Assembly: GCA_008933995.1 (NCBI GenBank)
Contig: WARS01000169.1
Location: forward strand, 950,957-1,014,956
Length of the DNA stretch: 64,000 nucleotides
Reading direction: 5' to 3'
DNA from: Datnioides undecimradiatus
Taxonomy: Eukaryota; Chordata; Actinopteri; Lobotiformes; Datnioididae
Shown in pieces: positions 11,601 through 28,925 of the stretch. Each line of letters starts with the position of its first letter. Position 1 is the first letter of the stretch. The notes under the pieces are model-generated. The model worked only from the letters and a program-made list of their open reading frames with translations, searched no databases and was not told where the DNA came from. The translations under genes and the position numbers were made by a program.

Positions 11601-14600
11601 TGCCATTACTGTCAGCTGAGCGGAACACAAAGCAGAGGAAGTGAAACTCATCCCGTCAGCAGATTCCAGCAAGCACAGGAGCAGCAGGGAGATTCCTCTG
11701 CTCGCCACCGTTCTGGGTCTTTGGGTTTGACAGTATTCCCCTTAACTTTCGCCTTAAAGTAGCAGCTCAACCTTTCCATTTTCCTTCTGTCTGTATGTAC
11801 TATGTGTTAAGTATCTCGCTGTACATCCAGCACACACACAGCACCAAGACTAGCTCCGTTTCTGGTCTCCAGCAGTTCCTGAGCTAAACCTCTGCCACTT
11901 TAGCCGCTAAGTGCTACACTGCGGACCTCTGACCGTTGTGTCTGCTGTTTGCTGCTCAGCAGGCAGTGAACCGTGGCTTCATCGGAGCTTATTCTGTAAA
12001 AAACAGCCAAATATGCTGAGGCAATGAGCTGGAAAACTGAAAGAATGAGCTAAAAGGCTAAAAAAATGGGTTAATTTTGCAGCAGGTGTGTCAGATGTAA
12101 GGTGATGCATTTAAGGTTGCATTACTACTACATTGGGTGGGCAGTTGGAGATGTTTGGGTATGATTTGGAGGCTTTACAGAAGTTTGCTTTTAAATTCTG
12201 TGACGTTCGCTAATCGATGGAGGTATGATTGGGAACCTCAATGATTCGAACAGAAGAACAATGTTTTCCTTACACTTTGAGGATGTTTGCAACCAGACGT
12301 CCGAAAGCTGCCCCACAGAGCAGCGACGGGACAAAGAGACCACTGGGAACGGACACGCCGTAGGTCCAACAGGCCAACAGGAAGTACAGCAGGAAGAATA
12401 CTGACAGAGTCACAGGGCTGAAGGTACCTGATGGGAACAACAAGAGCCAGGTCACAGGTGAATAACACACCTGAAACTGAGCGGCAGGACGTCTGAGGAC
12501 TCAGCAGCCTCCTGCTAACTTCCACTGCCCAAATAGAGCTTCCACTCAGAGAAAGCGGAATCGAAGTAGTGTTGGAGATCACATTTATATTATTCAATAA
12601 ACAAATTCAACTTGGTTTTGTGTTGTTTGATGCAGCTGATAAACAGACAATATTCCAAGTTTCTAACGGGTTTCAGAGAAAAGGCAAAGCAAAAACAGCA
12701 AAAACAGCCCAGCTTGCGCTTGGGACTCCCAATGAAACCATAAACAAAGTGAGAAAGACATAAGAGAGAATGAAACGATGCGTTTAAGTTCCAGGAACTC
12801 AAAGGGGAAATGGGTTATGATCGAACTAAGCCGTAAAGATTGTGTGCGTGCGTTCATCTCACCGTCTTGGTGGAAGAGCTGGTGGATGGCAACCTCCTGC
12901 GGGTTGAAGAACAGCGTGGCCATGTCATTGTAGGTCTTGTTGGTGCAGAAGTACTGGCGGATGGTTGAGTTGATGTCCTCACTGCCGGAAACCTGAAAGC
13001 AAAACTTCGAAGTTAACAAGAGATCTGAGTTGGATTCTGCTTTTCAGACTTGTGTCTCATAAACGCTGGAGTGAACCATGCAAAGGTGGACCTGACAGAG
13101 CTGAAGCTCACCGTGGTGTTGTGGTTTGTGGGCGAGGACAGGTCGCGACATTCGCCCAACAGCATGGACGACACAAATATCACCACTGTTGTCACCAAGG
13201 AAACCAGCAGACTCTCTAGAACTCTGGAAAAGAGCAGCAATCAGATCAACTTCTGTATTTGCATGCGCTTCAGACAGACGTTGATTGACATGCGTTTTGA
13301 TATGCATGCAGATGGACTGTTCCCTGCGTGACGGGTGGTGTGGCACCTCACCTGATGAACTTGGCCTTGGGGTGGATGTGTCTGATGCGATACTTGGCCA
13401 GGCTCTTGTTGATGCAGTTGAAGAGCGCCCCCAGCAGGCCACCCACCACCCCCATCAGGACAAAGAAGGCCAGGTCCACTGCTGTCCACAGGTGGCAGTT
13501 CTTATCACCGTCTGTACACTGAGGAGCAAGCGGTTTCACAAGGGTTAAACTGGCACGCTGTAGATAACCTGACTCCTGCTCCAGAAGAAACATATGTCTA
13601 CAGGATAACTTCAACCAATCAGATGTTCTTCACTCCTTTCTCAGTGAAGAAATAACAGTTCTGATAGCTGTGATGCTAACACCTTTAAGAGCTCCCTGTT
13701 TCACTGTGTGGTGATCACCCGTAAACCCTGTCTATAACTGCTACAAGCTCCTCATGGAACGCTGATGGTCCTGAACCACAAGTGCAGGACTACAGCCAGA
13801 GGTTTGGAAACATGGATTCTCAAGTGATCTAATGATCTCCTGAATCATGCAACCTCACAGGGCAGGACAGAAGGAGTTTGAATTTGCTGTCAGATGAGGA
13901 CCCAGTGAAGGATCTTTAGGACAGGAATGTGGATGCTAAAGGTCTATTGAGTACATTAGATGTTTTATGATACATACTATCTGGATGTGACCAATAAGAA
14001 GATGATGGGATGGATTTAATGGCGACGCAAAGCAGGATATCATCAGCGTAGCAGAGAACGCAGAGGTTGTGACAAAGGACAAGCACGTGAACTCAACTCT
14101 GGGGGACGCCTTCACACAGAGGAGTCATGGAGGAGGTGCAGCTGCTGATGCTGATGGACTGATGTATAGGATTACTTGTATAATGAATTTAATAATATGG
14201 AAATACTCGACATGATTCGTGCCAATTGAAGAGATGACTTAAGTTTACCTTGAACTCTCCGAAGTTGAGCAGGCCAGGCAGCTGGAAGGAACCCCACTTG
14301 CTGAAGTTGATCCCCGAACGAAAGAAGTTGAGCGTGAATGTGGCCGACATGGAGCAGAAGAGCTGGTGATGGGAAACAGCGAATCATACTCAATGTTTAA
14401 TGCTTCATGCTGTCTCACTGACAGACTGAGGCGGCAGCTTGATATTATTTGTTTTTCTTCTAACAGCAGCTCAGTTTGTGCATTGACAGTTTCATCGCTC
14501 CACCATGGGCACAGCTTTGCTTTTCAACTCAGCACAAATATAACCTATTTACATGCGAATTATTGCAAAAATGCATATATATATTTATTAAACTGACTCC

Positions 14601-17600
14601 AGATCAGCAGACACACAATGTGACGCAATGCCCTCTGCTCTCTCTCTGTTATTGGGACTGTTTTGATTGGTCAGTGGTGGGTTTTGTCACACAGATATGG
14701 TTAAGCTCCTGATGTTTATCACATAATATCTGCCTTCAACATTTGGGGAGTAAGTGGTATCAAACAGCCCATCTGAGGCTGAAAGTGATTAGTTCTGAAG
14801 GTACATGAGGTGCAAAACTGCGGGACAGAGCAAAGTTTTGACCTGGTGATGGTGCAGGATAAAATGAGTGATTGAGGGGAACACGGATGATACACAGATT
14901 GTGAACTGCAAGTATCTGCTGTTCAGGGGTCACAAAAGTCATTGGAATTCATCTTCTGTCCGTGCAAAAGTGCAAGCATCTATCTAACAGACAGACACGG
15001 CCATTCCTAGAACTCTGCTGCTGCCACGGACTGAACGGAAACATCTCATCCCTCTCAGTATTCACTGGATGAGGGGACGTACCACTTTCCAAGTAAGTGC
15101 CTGGTTCCAGAAAGAGGAGCCCTCCTCCAGACTGAACAGCATCCCACCTATTGGAGCACCGAAGGCAGCGGCAACTCCAGCAGCAGCACCCGCTGACACA
15201 AAGTCTCGCTTGTCCCTGGACAACAGCGAAGACAACACAATGAGCTGTGATGGACAACGTATTGTGACTTCCAGGGCAGCAGTGTGTGTGTGCGCGCTAC
15301 AGCCATACCTGTCACTGCGGAAGTAGGGAAAATCAAATTTGATCTTCTTGAAAGTGATGCTCTGAAACTGATAGAGGGAGAAAACATCTGTCAAGTCAAC
15401 TCCAGCTTTGTCAGACTGAACATATATATAATATACACGATGACATCATGACCCTAACGTGTCATCAAACGATAACGGGTTGTGTTCAGGTTGTGCAGTG
15501 GCGGTGTACCTGAGGAAGACCAGCTCCCACAATGGCTCCGCTGTGAATCATGGGACCTTCTTTCCCCACAAACAGGCCTGAAAGCGACACACAGCGAGTC
15601 AGAGGCGCTGCTCATCGCTGACTCATAACCAGCACCGGACGTGAATGATGAGTCACTTTGATATATGAATAACTGAATTAACAGCTGACATGATGCCTCA
15701 ACCAAACAGTATTATGGTATTATTTGATATGTGCTTGAGCTTCTCTATGAGTTTTAGACCGGCCGCATTTTGCTTCTGTCTCTAAGCCAGAGACCGAGTC
15801 ACGTTTGGTGTATGTCAGGGCTTCACTTCTCCAGAGTCATACTTTACCTCCCGCCACAGTGAACAGGACTCCGATGACCTTGCAGAAAAAAGTTCGCAGC
15901 CGGACGATTCCTGGAATTTTCACTCCGTTCAAGTAACTTTTGATTTCTGGGATCCCTGAGCCTGCAGCGACTGGCTGGATGCAGGACAACAAAACACAAC
16001 ATGGTGGCATCATCGCGTGACTCTACGGATGGGTGCATGTAAACAACACACTCCGATCAACTGAACCCAGGCAGAAATGAGCTCAAGCTGTCACAGCTTC
16101 CAAACTCAGTGTCACAAATCGGCTTCAGACTGAGTTCCCGGAGGAAACACTGAATCAGACGGTCAAATATCAGCAGGGGGCAGCTTGAAGTGGAGCATGT
16201 CTGAGCCTTGAGCCTTACCTCGATGAGGACCAGCATGCTGGCGATAAAGACGAAGGTCATGTTGAATGCTAGGAGCTCCAGCAGAGACAGGGGGAGACAC
16301 CCTTTTTCACTGCATGTCTCTACAGCTGGAGGTGATCAGCTAAGGCAGAACAATCACCAACACAGAGGATAACCCTGTCCCTGATGGGACTGTAGCAACA
16401 CAGTGGCTGTTACGCGTAATGTTCATGTACATTTAACAACTACAAGTCATATACTTCCTGTAGTCAGAACATGGTGTGATGAATGGAAGAAGGCTGCCCG
16501 GCTTTAGCAATGGCTACAGACACACTATCCTGACCTTTAAACACTGATGTGAGAGTGACTACGGCTGTTTCAGCTGTTTAGAGACTTGCGTGTTAAAGGA
16601 TACAATCGCCGACCAGAGAGAATTTGATTTTGGTGAAGAGGTGTACGAAGAAATCCACAAACAGGCCCACCTGAGAGAGAAACAACGGCAGCGATTGCAG
16701 ATCGTCAAAAAGAATGTGGGAATATCACAGGGGATACCTGATATACCTGAAATATACCTACCAGACCCACTGTGACTCCGATGGCAAACATCATTATCCA
16801 CCGCACCGCTTCATACTTTCTGGCTTTCTGTTGGCAGATAAACAAATGTTTTTAGAAGGTTTGACATGAACCATCTGAAAATTAGAATTAAAAGGTGTGT
16901 GAGGCATACTCGCTTGATATGTTATCCACATCTGAGCGGAGGACACTTTGAACTTGTCTCACCTTGTTATCAATCTCCTCCATGACCTCCACGTGGGGCT
17001 CATTGATGCAGCGGTCATAATCCAAGCTCTGTGAAAGCAGAGACGTATACTGTGTAAGTACTACCTGGGTCAGACTCTTATCAGTGCCAGGGCCAGCATG
17101 AACCCATTGACAGTAGCTTAATCATGTTCACTTCGCATGCTTCTCACCTCGTAGTCTTTCCTGGGTAGAATCTCATCTTCTTCATCTCGGATTTCCCCAA
17201 GGATTGTCTTGTGTAAAAGAAGAGTTATACACAGTTAAGTCAGAATACGGACACATCCAGCAAAGCGTGGATAGTTTACCAGAAACTAGGACAGCTATAA
17301 ACTGCAAGCCCTGAGCTGGATGCAGATGAAATCACACCATGGAGACTGTTGGCACTTCTGCTATGACCCTGACTGCGCATAGTTTACTCAGTGATGAGAA
17401 TACTGTCTCAGTGCATCTTCAGTCCTGCATGATTTGGGAAACAAGCCAGACTCTGTGAAGAAATCAGCACATTTAACGCTGAGTATTTTTGCAAATGTCA
17501 GCACCTGACAGAGAGTAAGATCGCATACTTATGGTTTTCAGGTCCATTTTAGCAGATTGATAATCTCCCAGATAGCAATTTTAATTGAGCAAAACTAAAA

Positions 17601-18187
17601 CTTGCTAGGAAAGACCATGTATGCCATTGTGACAGTATTCATGAAACATAAAAGCTGATGTTGCATAAAATAAAATGCTAATTATAAGAGTGTATGGTGC
17701 ATGCCGGATGAAAGACGGACTGCTGTTACACAATAAAAGACTGAATGGTGTTAATAAGCTTTACGCATCTCCATTAAAATCAAAGGAAGTCCTAAAATTG
17801 CCAAAAATGCAAACTGAATTTGGTTAAAGGGTTTTTTCTCAATAAGCACGAGGAAAAACAGCCACTAATACCCATCTGGGGCAAAGCTACACTGCAAGCA
17901 GAAACACTGGCCAGCTGTGGGTAATGCATTGTGTTGAACAGATCTGAGGGCATTGTGGATTGCTGGCAACTGAACAGTCACTGAGCAGCAGGGTGGAGCA
18001 AGCAAGTCAGAATATGCTACTGAGGAGGTTCAGGAGAAGATCTAAGGAACATATCTGGTTACAAAATAATCAGTAGACCCCCACTAGAGCCTGTTATCAA
18101 ATGTCTCTTTACCAGTTCTTCGGGTGTCCGCGTCTCTCCTTCTCTGCAGCAACATTGGCAACAAAAACAGTTTCCACAACACGCCAT
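8613..18187 (-). CDS. clcn6: ClC-6 chloride/proton exchanger, 23 coding exons, complete
   Basis: Exons in transcript order: 18113-18187, 17148-17207, 16963-17028, 16762-16827, 16604-16670, 16219-16325, 15848-15974, 15510-15577, 15309-15367, 15083-15215, 14249-14362, 13352-13518, 13112-13223, 12863-12992, 12274-12427, 11366-11522, 11123-11229, 10788-10974, 9852-10012, 9448-9604, 9244-9351, 8779-8904, 8613-8693. They join in frame to 862 aa (human ClC-6 is 869 aa). Visible in the protein: a cysteine-rich N terminus directly after the start, the chloride-coordinating GSGIP motif near residue 152, GKEGP with the gating glutamate at about E196, the [10 protein letters not shown] stretch, and two C-terminal CBS domains (about 590-700 and 795-862). 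Family knowledge: a late-endosomal 2Cl-/H+ antiporter, mainly neuronal. I infer the same role here. The start is the only ATG in frame with the Cys-rich leader. The gene is head-to-head with mthfr. Intron 5 is U12-type, and the donor after exon 20 (GTCCGT) is weak. Confidence 0.97.
10210..10300 (-). repeat. Possible L2-type LINE/SINE 3' tail (clcn6 intron 18)
   Basis: On the minus strand a GGCTATATATAAAATTG stretch is followed by GAATTGAATTGAACTG. This resembles the CTATATAAATAAAATTGAATTGAA tail common on teleost L2-like elements. Only the tail is recognisable. Confidence 0.4.
13600..14248. repeat. clcn6 intron 11 with degenerate interspersed-repeat sequence
   Basis: This intron is longer than most in the gene. 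About 14030-14130 contains phrases (a CATCAGCGTAGCAG stretch, then CTGGGGGACGCC) that resemble a dispersed repeat I associate with fish genomes. No open reading frame or clear termini can be seen. The assignment is from memory of the pattern and is tentative. Confidence 0.3.
14826..14962 (+). repeat. Interspersed repeat family copy A (clcn6 intron 10)
   Basis: Contains AAAGTTTTGACCTGGTGATGG followed by a degenerate ...CACAAAAGTCATTGGAATTCATC segment. This is the core order seen in the other copies of the same family near 25.5, 40.4 and 41.2 kb. It is a diverged, non-coding copy inside an intron, in the opposite orientation to the gene. Confidence 0.5.
16326..16603 (-). other. U12-type (minor spliceosome) intron of clcn6
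   Basis: On the minus strand the donor after exon 5 reads GTATCCTTTAA, a perfect match to the U12 5' splice-site consensus. About 15 nt before the AG acceptor lies TGCCTTAGC, a fair match to the U12 branch-point motif. The flanking exons join in frame (VGD-S-VETC). All the other introns of this gene that I read have U2-type donors. Confidence 0.85.
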
Positions 18188-19610
18188 CTTCGTTGTTGTG
18201 TCATGCTATGTTTACGGACAGTGGTAAAGCCGTTAACCTCTTCGGAGTGTAAAAACATCACAGTCGCTAAACAAGGCTGGTTAATATTTAATAGGAAGCG
18301 ACTTAAGTGACATATTTTACAGAAAATAAGACGTCCGCGCTTTGTCTCTGTGTCTACAAGCGGATTTTAATATATATTTTCAATGCCGTATCGCTAGGTT
18401 CGAAAGTTATCAAAATTCCCATGACACATAAACTACTCAGTGGAACCTTTCCCAGTGTCACGTGATTCCGAGGGAGGAGAGTTGTTCCAAACTGTTAAAA
18501 CTGCGTCTAATTTACGCATAGTCCTACAAAATAAAACGCATCCTAAACACTCAAACTCATTCACGAAGAAAGAGTGAAATACTAATATCTAGTTAATATT
18601 TTTGTATAGAAATCCATTTGATTGGGCGGGGAACAGATTTTAAAATGCTGCATGTGATATCACGCAATTTTCCAATTCGAAGGGATCTCCCATGCATTTG
18701 GAACCGGTGAGGAAAGTCGTGAAAACACATTTGAAACATTTTCAACCTTCAGATAACATATATAAAAACATTAAGAGTCAGGGTCAGTTTCATAAGAAAT
18801 AATATCTAAATCTTCATCGCGGCGACTTCACGGGTCGACACGAGGAGTTAACCTAAACTAACCCTTGTTTTCATCGGGCAAATGTAGACGCCATTTTTCC
18901 TACATCCTGTAAATGCAGCACTGTGTAGCTGACGCCCAATAGGCTGCGTCGGATACCAGGACGCTCTCCATGTGCGCCTGGGCTCAGTACAGCAGCTCAC
19001 GTTCCCAACCTGGATGGGAAAGCGTCTGGCAGCACAAAGACGAGCGGCTGGGGAGGTGGGGGATGTAATGTTCGCTTTACTTTCCACAGAAAGTCTCCGG
19101 GGTTAGCTTGATGCTTGCTGTGGTCTTTCTTTGTGTATATGTCATGTATAACCGATCGGCTAACATCGCTCGTGAGGCGCGTAGCTCGCTGTATTCAGCA
19201 CACACACATACATACATATATACAGCTACTTGGCTCTAAATAGTAGTCTGCTATTACCATAGTTCTCGCGTGCATGCGTGCGCGCGCGAGTAATATACCT
19301 GGCTTTAAAACGAGCGGCTCACAACTGGGCGCTTCAGTGGCTAACATCAAGTACGTATGATGGTACGTTATCCTCGCTGTAAGGGGGCATCCGGTGCCTG
19401 TGGTGTGGGGGGTCTGGAACTTTAATTCAGACCAAACTTTTACCGACACTTTAAATATTCACTTTTGTAATCGCGATGCAGATCCGCGAGGTTGAACGTG
19501 GAATAGGCTTTGATAAACAGAGGATCTGATGTTGTTGCTGTTAAAGTTAAATGTGTGCAATGATCGATGATAGCTGGACCCACTTGTTTCGTGTCCTCTC
19601 TCCCCCTCAG
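18188..19610. promoter_or_regulatory. Presumed bidirectional promoter of clcn6 and mthfr
   Basis: The two start codons are divergent and 1.4 kb apart with no gene between. Elements seen: an inverted CCAAT (ATTGG, 18621-18625) overlapping a GC box (GGGCGGGG, 18624-18631) facing clcn6; a forward CCAAT (18936-18940) facing mthfr; and a CLEAR-like E-box at 18457-18466. At least one 5' non-coding mthfr exon must lie here, because a strong acceptor (CTCTCCCCCTCAG) ends at 19610. The transcription starts cannot be placed from sequence alone. Confidence 0.7.
18457..18466. promoter_or_regulatory. CLEAR-type E-box (TFEB/TFE3 site candidate)
   Basis: GTCACGTGAT matches the CLEAR consensus GTCACGTGAC at 9 of 10 positions and contains the palindrome CACGTG. 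It lies about 270 bp upstream of the clcn6 start codon. CLEAR elements mark lysosomal and endosomal genes, which fits an endolysosomal exchanger. Occupancy is inferred. Confidence 0.55.
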
Positions 19611-19624
19611 TGTAATCTGCCATC
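19611..19624 (+). other. mthfr 5' UTR segment of first coding exon
   Basis: A pyrimidine-rich acceptor (CTCTCCCCCTCAG) ends at 19610, so the first coding exon starts with 14 nt of 5' UTR before the ATG. The upstream non-coding exon or exons are not resolved. Confidence 0.65.
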
Positions 19625-24002
<4,378 letters not shown>

Positions 24003-24696
24003 AGTCAGCCATATGTAGGGACAGGAAGAACACTACAGAAACGTTGATATAATATGCATTATCTAAAAAAAAAAAAAGCTGCTATTCATGACACAGAGCT
24101 TGAGTAAGACGTGTACTTCACAGTGTTTTTAAAGACATTTTTACAAATCTTTTTTAACACACTGAACGCAAAATATGGTGGAAGAGGAAACTACTGTCTC
24201 ACCTGAGCAGCATGCTGAGGTTCGTGGTTGAGTGATTCAAAGAGTAGCTCCATCCTCTGCAGCACTCCCAGCCTATGAGCTGCATTGGTTCTCAAACCGG
24301 TTCAGGCTTCACTATTTGTTTCACTATTTGTACAAGAGTTTCCCCAATGAACAGATGTCACTAAAAAACAAAAAAATAAGAAAAAAATCCCCTCATAAAA
24401 TGAACTGTGAACATGATATAGATGTTTTTCAGTAAATGATTTTATTTTCGTAGAAGGAAATAGTAAAATAGTTCCAATGATATATTTGAAATGGATTTTT
24501 AAAGGATTTTAATGATGTAGAGAGGATGTGTATGAGTGAAACTCCCTTTTTAAAATATCTTATCAAGAGTTAGTCAGACGCGTGAGCTGCTGATGACCAC
24601 ATTGTGCCACAGACAACAGTTACACTATCTACCTGCTGCCTTAACGTGTTTTAAAAGTACGTCATATTTATTTGTTCTGCCTCCTTTCTAAAGCTC

Positions 24697-24702
24697 ATTA
24701 AA
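24697..24702 (+). terminator. Candidate mthfr polyadenylation signal (ATTAAA)
   Basis: ATTAAA lies 695 nt after the stop codon, followed about 25-45 nt later by TG-rich sequence (TGCGTGTGTGTGCATG), a plausible downstream element. Confidence 0.5.
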
Positions 24703-25444
24703 TAGTTTTTCTGTATCAAGTAAACCCTGCGTGTGTGTGCATGTCAAGTACCACCACTACATCACTGAGTGCAAAGGCCAGGCAACAGGGTCGTGTAGAC
24801 ACTGGGAGGCATTTTCCATATGTTGAGTAACCGACCTGCTAACAACAAATCATCACCGCGCAGAGATAATGCTGGAGATAAGCTAACAGCCTCTCCCAGC
24901 GCTGTCGATCGGACCATCATCGTCAGACAGACAGCAGTGGCCTTTGCCACACAGACCTATTACCCTGCTGACGACACCACAATATTGACTTAATGAGGAT
25001 CAAAATAAGCCTGCATGTAATAAAGTAAACAATCAAAGCTAAATAAATCTAGCCCAAATCTAAAATATTTAAAAAGCCTTTATTCTGTAAAAATACATTT
25101 GCATCATCTTCCTGCTTTCATTGATCTTTGTCTCTTTTCACCGTTATAGTAACAGTTGTAACAGCTTCATCATTGGCACCTACAGTATCTGCAGCACTGA
25201 GCCCCAGCCCCAGCCTGTTAACACCCTGCTGCTGTCTGACAAGTGATACAGAAGTATCTGCTGCTGTAGCACCACAGTACACAGCACCGTGTCATCCTAC
25301 TCACACCATTGTCACTGTAAAATACAGTATTTGGTTGTACAGTGCTGTGTTGTAGAATGATAAATACAGGAACTTTGCATTAACAAACCATGCTAGCAGC
25401 TGCCTTAGGACTGTGTGAGGGTGTATTAATGCACAGCAGTGCAA

Positions 25445-25760
25445 AATGTCAGTCAGCATGCTTATATGCTAATGTCAAGCTGTCAAACAAGAATTCCAAG
25501 CTTGAATGTTATTGTGCTAGCTTTAATGGCTAATATCTATCATTTCTGCAGGTAACTGGTCATAAACTGGATTTGATGAAAAGCCAGAGTATCAATAAAG
25601 TTATTACAATTCATCCTTAGGGAAACATAAAAGTCTGAACCGCATTTCATTACAATAGAAGCCCTTGTGAATCCATGCCAATCTGGAAAAGTCAGACGAT
25701 CCGCTCAGGGACAAGGAACGTCTGTACAATATCATGTCATGGCAATCCCTTAGTATTTAA
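25445..25760 (+). repeat. Interspersed repeat family copy B
   Basis: In order: a GCATGC/GCTAATG-rich head, CTGCAGGTAACTGGTCATAA, then AAAGTTATTACAATTCATCC, an AGGGAAACATAAAAGTCTGAA segment, and CATTTCATTACAAT. Copy D at 40.3-40.5 kb has the same modules in the same order. It is non-coding and diverged. Confidence 0.6.
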
Positions 25761-26589
25761 CCATGCATGATTTCACAGTAACACGGTGTGAAAGATGCTG
25801 CTCCCTCTGCATTACTCCTCTTCATGCAGTATTTCATCAGCCAAACTTGCAGCAGATATTGGCGTGTCTGCTGTGTCTCAGTGACTCATAGTTCCAACAA
25901 GTATTTGTTTTCTTCAAGGTCAGCGAGGAGAAGTGCCACTCATTAGAAAGACAAACTGCAACAGGATCCGATGTCAGCATGTTTTGACATTTTAATAGGG
26001 CAAAACGTGGCATCTTTATCAAAGATAGATAGGTGAAAGTTCAGCAGTGCTATAAAATGGCTCGTGGTTAAACTCTGACCAGGGACGTACAGACCAAAGC
26101 CTCATTGCAGACAGCAACTGTTCTGCTCCAGTCATGACCTCTGACCCTGTTTCAGCTTTTTCAGAACAACTCTGACTGATTATTGATCAAATATCACTGA
26201 CATAGATCCAGATAATATGATTTAATATTGCTTTTTGCTTTGGTTGCAGGGTATTTTTCTAAAATTATAATCCCTGGATGTCAGTATCACTCAGTCCAGT
26301 CTGCAGTTTATCCAGTTGCTCTGCTCTGTCAGCCTGGCAGCGGTGTTAGGTTGCAACATGCTGATTGCATGCAGCTTAGTGTCACGTGTCTTTACGAGTC
26401 TTTACACTTGCATACTGTAGATCTGTAGACAAAACTCTCTAACACCCTGAGTGTAAACATGCAGTATTACGACACCAGCCTATGGTGATATATCATATTA
26501 AAAAAGTACAACTAATGAAATGTAATGTGAAAATGATCACACATTGTTAGCTATGATCAGTGATATTGTGATAAAGTGACAATGAGTTC

Positions 26590-26680
26590 GTAGGAAATGT
26601 CATTATTTCTGCAGGTATTCATACATAAACCAAAGTATTGGACATATTCTAATGTAAAGTTGAGTAAGGTTATTAATAAA
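26590..26680 (+). repeat. Interspersed repeat family copy C (fragment)
   Basis: TTTCTGCAGGTATTCATACATAAACC followed by AAAGTATTGGACA corresponds to the CTGCAGGTAACTGGTCATAAAC module of copy B. Only this part is recognisable. Confidence 0.4.
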
Positions 26681-27658
26681 GTTAAATAAAGTTGCAATCC
26701 ATGTATTATAAAATAATAATATCTAAAAAATATCTTAATAATATTATATAATATATCTAAAAAAAGGTCTATTGTTGTTGAGACGTTTCATGGGAAAAAC
26801 AGCAGGAAACCATCACTACAGTCTGTGGCTACTCTAAACATTTTTGCTTTGGTCACTGAGTCCTGCACACCTGCAGAAATGAAACATCCTGAGTAACAGG
26901 GTGAAATGTGTATAAGCACTTGCTGTAGGCTACACGCTCTGTGTGCACCGAGCTGTGAGGTCCCTCTAGTGTCCATTCTTCTATATTTCATGCTGTCCTC
27001 CACCAGTGATCACGCATACGGGCATCAGAGTGCAGCCCTTCACAATAAGCTGACTTTGGACAGTTATTTAAATGCCAGAGAGTGTCCCCTCACTCCTTCT
27101 TTGGTTTTAGCATTGTAAGTGACACCTCCACATGCAGGACTTTTATTAACTGTATATGATTCAAATGTAACATGTTTGTGCTACTTGCCACTGATGAATA
27201 GAACGATGCTGGTAACATCTGGAAAGAAACACAGAGAATCGTTAGGCTAAAAAAAAGTCTGTTATGAGAATAAAGTTTTATCTTTAAAAAAAAGTCAATA
27301 TTATATGACCTTTACACAGTTATAATTATATTTAGTTCTTTATTGTTAATATTCATATAAAACTATGATTTTTTTTCATAATACCTGGCTTCGGTTTGTT
27401 ATGAGTTTTCTTCCTTCACTACTTTCTAAAAATGTTGTGGCAATATTCCAGTTGTATGGCTTTTTTTCAATCAATACTTCATGAAAAAGAAAAACATAAA
27501 AAATTTCAATAAAGAAGTATATTGTGTTATCATGAAAATAAATACACAAACAAGGCCGTATAGTGATGTTTTCTTCAAGAATGCAGCTTTATCATATTGT
27601 AAACCCATAAAATGATGTCATGACCTCTGTCATAAAAAAAAAACCTTTGGACTTTGGT

Positions 27659-27676
27659 TTTATTATATCCTTTATT
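27659..27676 (-). terminator. Candidate distal slc2a1 polyadenylation signals
   Basis: Two TTTATT motifs (27659-27664 and 27671-27676) read AATAAA on the slc2a1 strand, 2.1 kb past the stop codon. A nearer AATAAA at 28988-28993 falls inside the MITE below. Which is used cannot be decided from sequence. Confidence 0.3.
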
Positions 27677-28925
27677 TTCTAAAACACAGTATAGTTAGTA
27701 TTGATAGAACAAGTTAATTCCATAAAGTACAAATCACAGCAAAGTAAAAAAAAACAATAACAAAGTCCTTTTGAAATAATGCTTTCCAGCTGTATGTTGA
27801 CTGGAATTAATGTTTGAACCCAATTAGTGAATGTATATATGGATCCAGTTATGTGTATTGAGTTGTTTCAGTGGAGCAGCAAACCATTTAAATACAGTTT
27901 AAAATCATAAGCTATGTATTTACTTATTACTATTTAAATATAAAGCATTTGCTTTCTATAAATATGCATTTTTATGCATGAGATTCAGAAATGTAAGTAA
28001 ATATAGTATTTATTGTAAGAGATACTAACTTCAGTAGGTTTATTTATTATACGTATTATGCAGTATACATGTATGACTTTCTATCTATGGATCCAGTTAT
28101 GAAATGTACAGGAACCACATCATTAGCTAAGATGAAGTGCTCTTTACACGTGATCTCCCTTTAACTCCCATCTGTCCTTTTTTATATGCAGTCTGTCACT
28201 ACATATTAACACACTGCTACCTCCAAGTTTACTGACACATAAACCAAGTGCATCTCATGAAGGTTACACGACTTTGTCCTCCCCTGAATGCTCAACAGGC
28301 CCCACTGACACTCTTATCTGCTTTAGGGATATCAACCTGTTCATCCAATGGAGGATTTTTTCGCCTATATGGGTTCTTGAAATATGTGCTGTCAGAACAA
28401 TGGGCTAAATCAGTTGCTGCTCATTTACACACACCGCGGGTTGACAAACTACCTTCTAACAAACCCACAGCAACAAGGAAGATGTGATGCAGTCGCAGGG
28501 GGTGGGTCTTCATCAGAAGGTGAAGGTGCATCAAAGCAAGATGAAACTGTTTTAACTTGAGCCACAAATGTACTCTGTGACCCCAATCTATAAACATATA
28601 GAGGCAAAAGTCCCTGCTAAGCTATGAAACCTGGTGACTCAGCACGCACGCACACACACACGCACAGCTTTAGCTAAGGGAGTTCTGACAAATAGCCCTG
28701 AATTCAAATTTTTACGGACAAAAAGACGCTGGAGGTGGTTTGAATTAAATCCAAATAAATAAAACTCTTTTGCTAAATAATCAAAGCAAGACAGTGAAAT
28801 AGTTACCTTTATATGCAGTCTGATCAGACCTCCATATCGTGATCAGTGTGTATATACATGACATTGACATGTGTCAAATTACAACAAATAATTTATCTAA
28901 TTAAGTTATCTCAGTCATAATAAGT

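Larger units (their letters stand above)
24703..27658. other. Gene-free intergenic stretch between mthfr and slc2a1
   Basis: AT-rich, with only short open frames. It contains the interspersed-family copies B and C (listed separately) and runs of T/A near 27250-27650. No RNA gene or exon could be supported. Confidence 0.6.

Noticed and set aside
13044-13614. Several overlapping frames on both strands around clcn6 exons 12-13
   Set aside because: They are alternative-frame shadows of the coding exons; only the minus-strand frame encoding the ClC helices is conserved.
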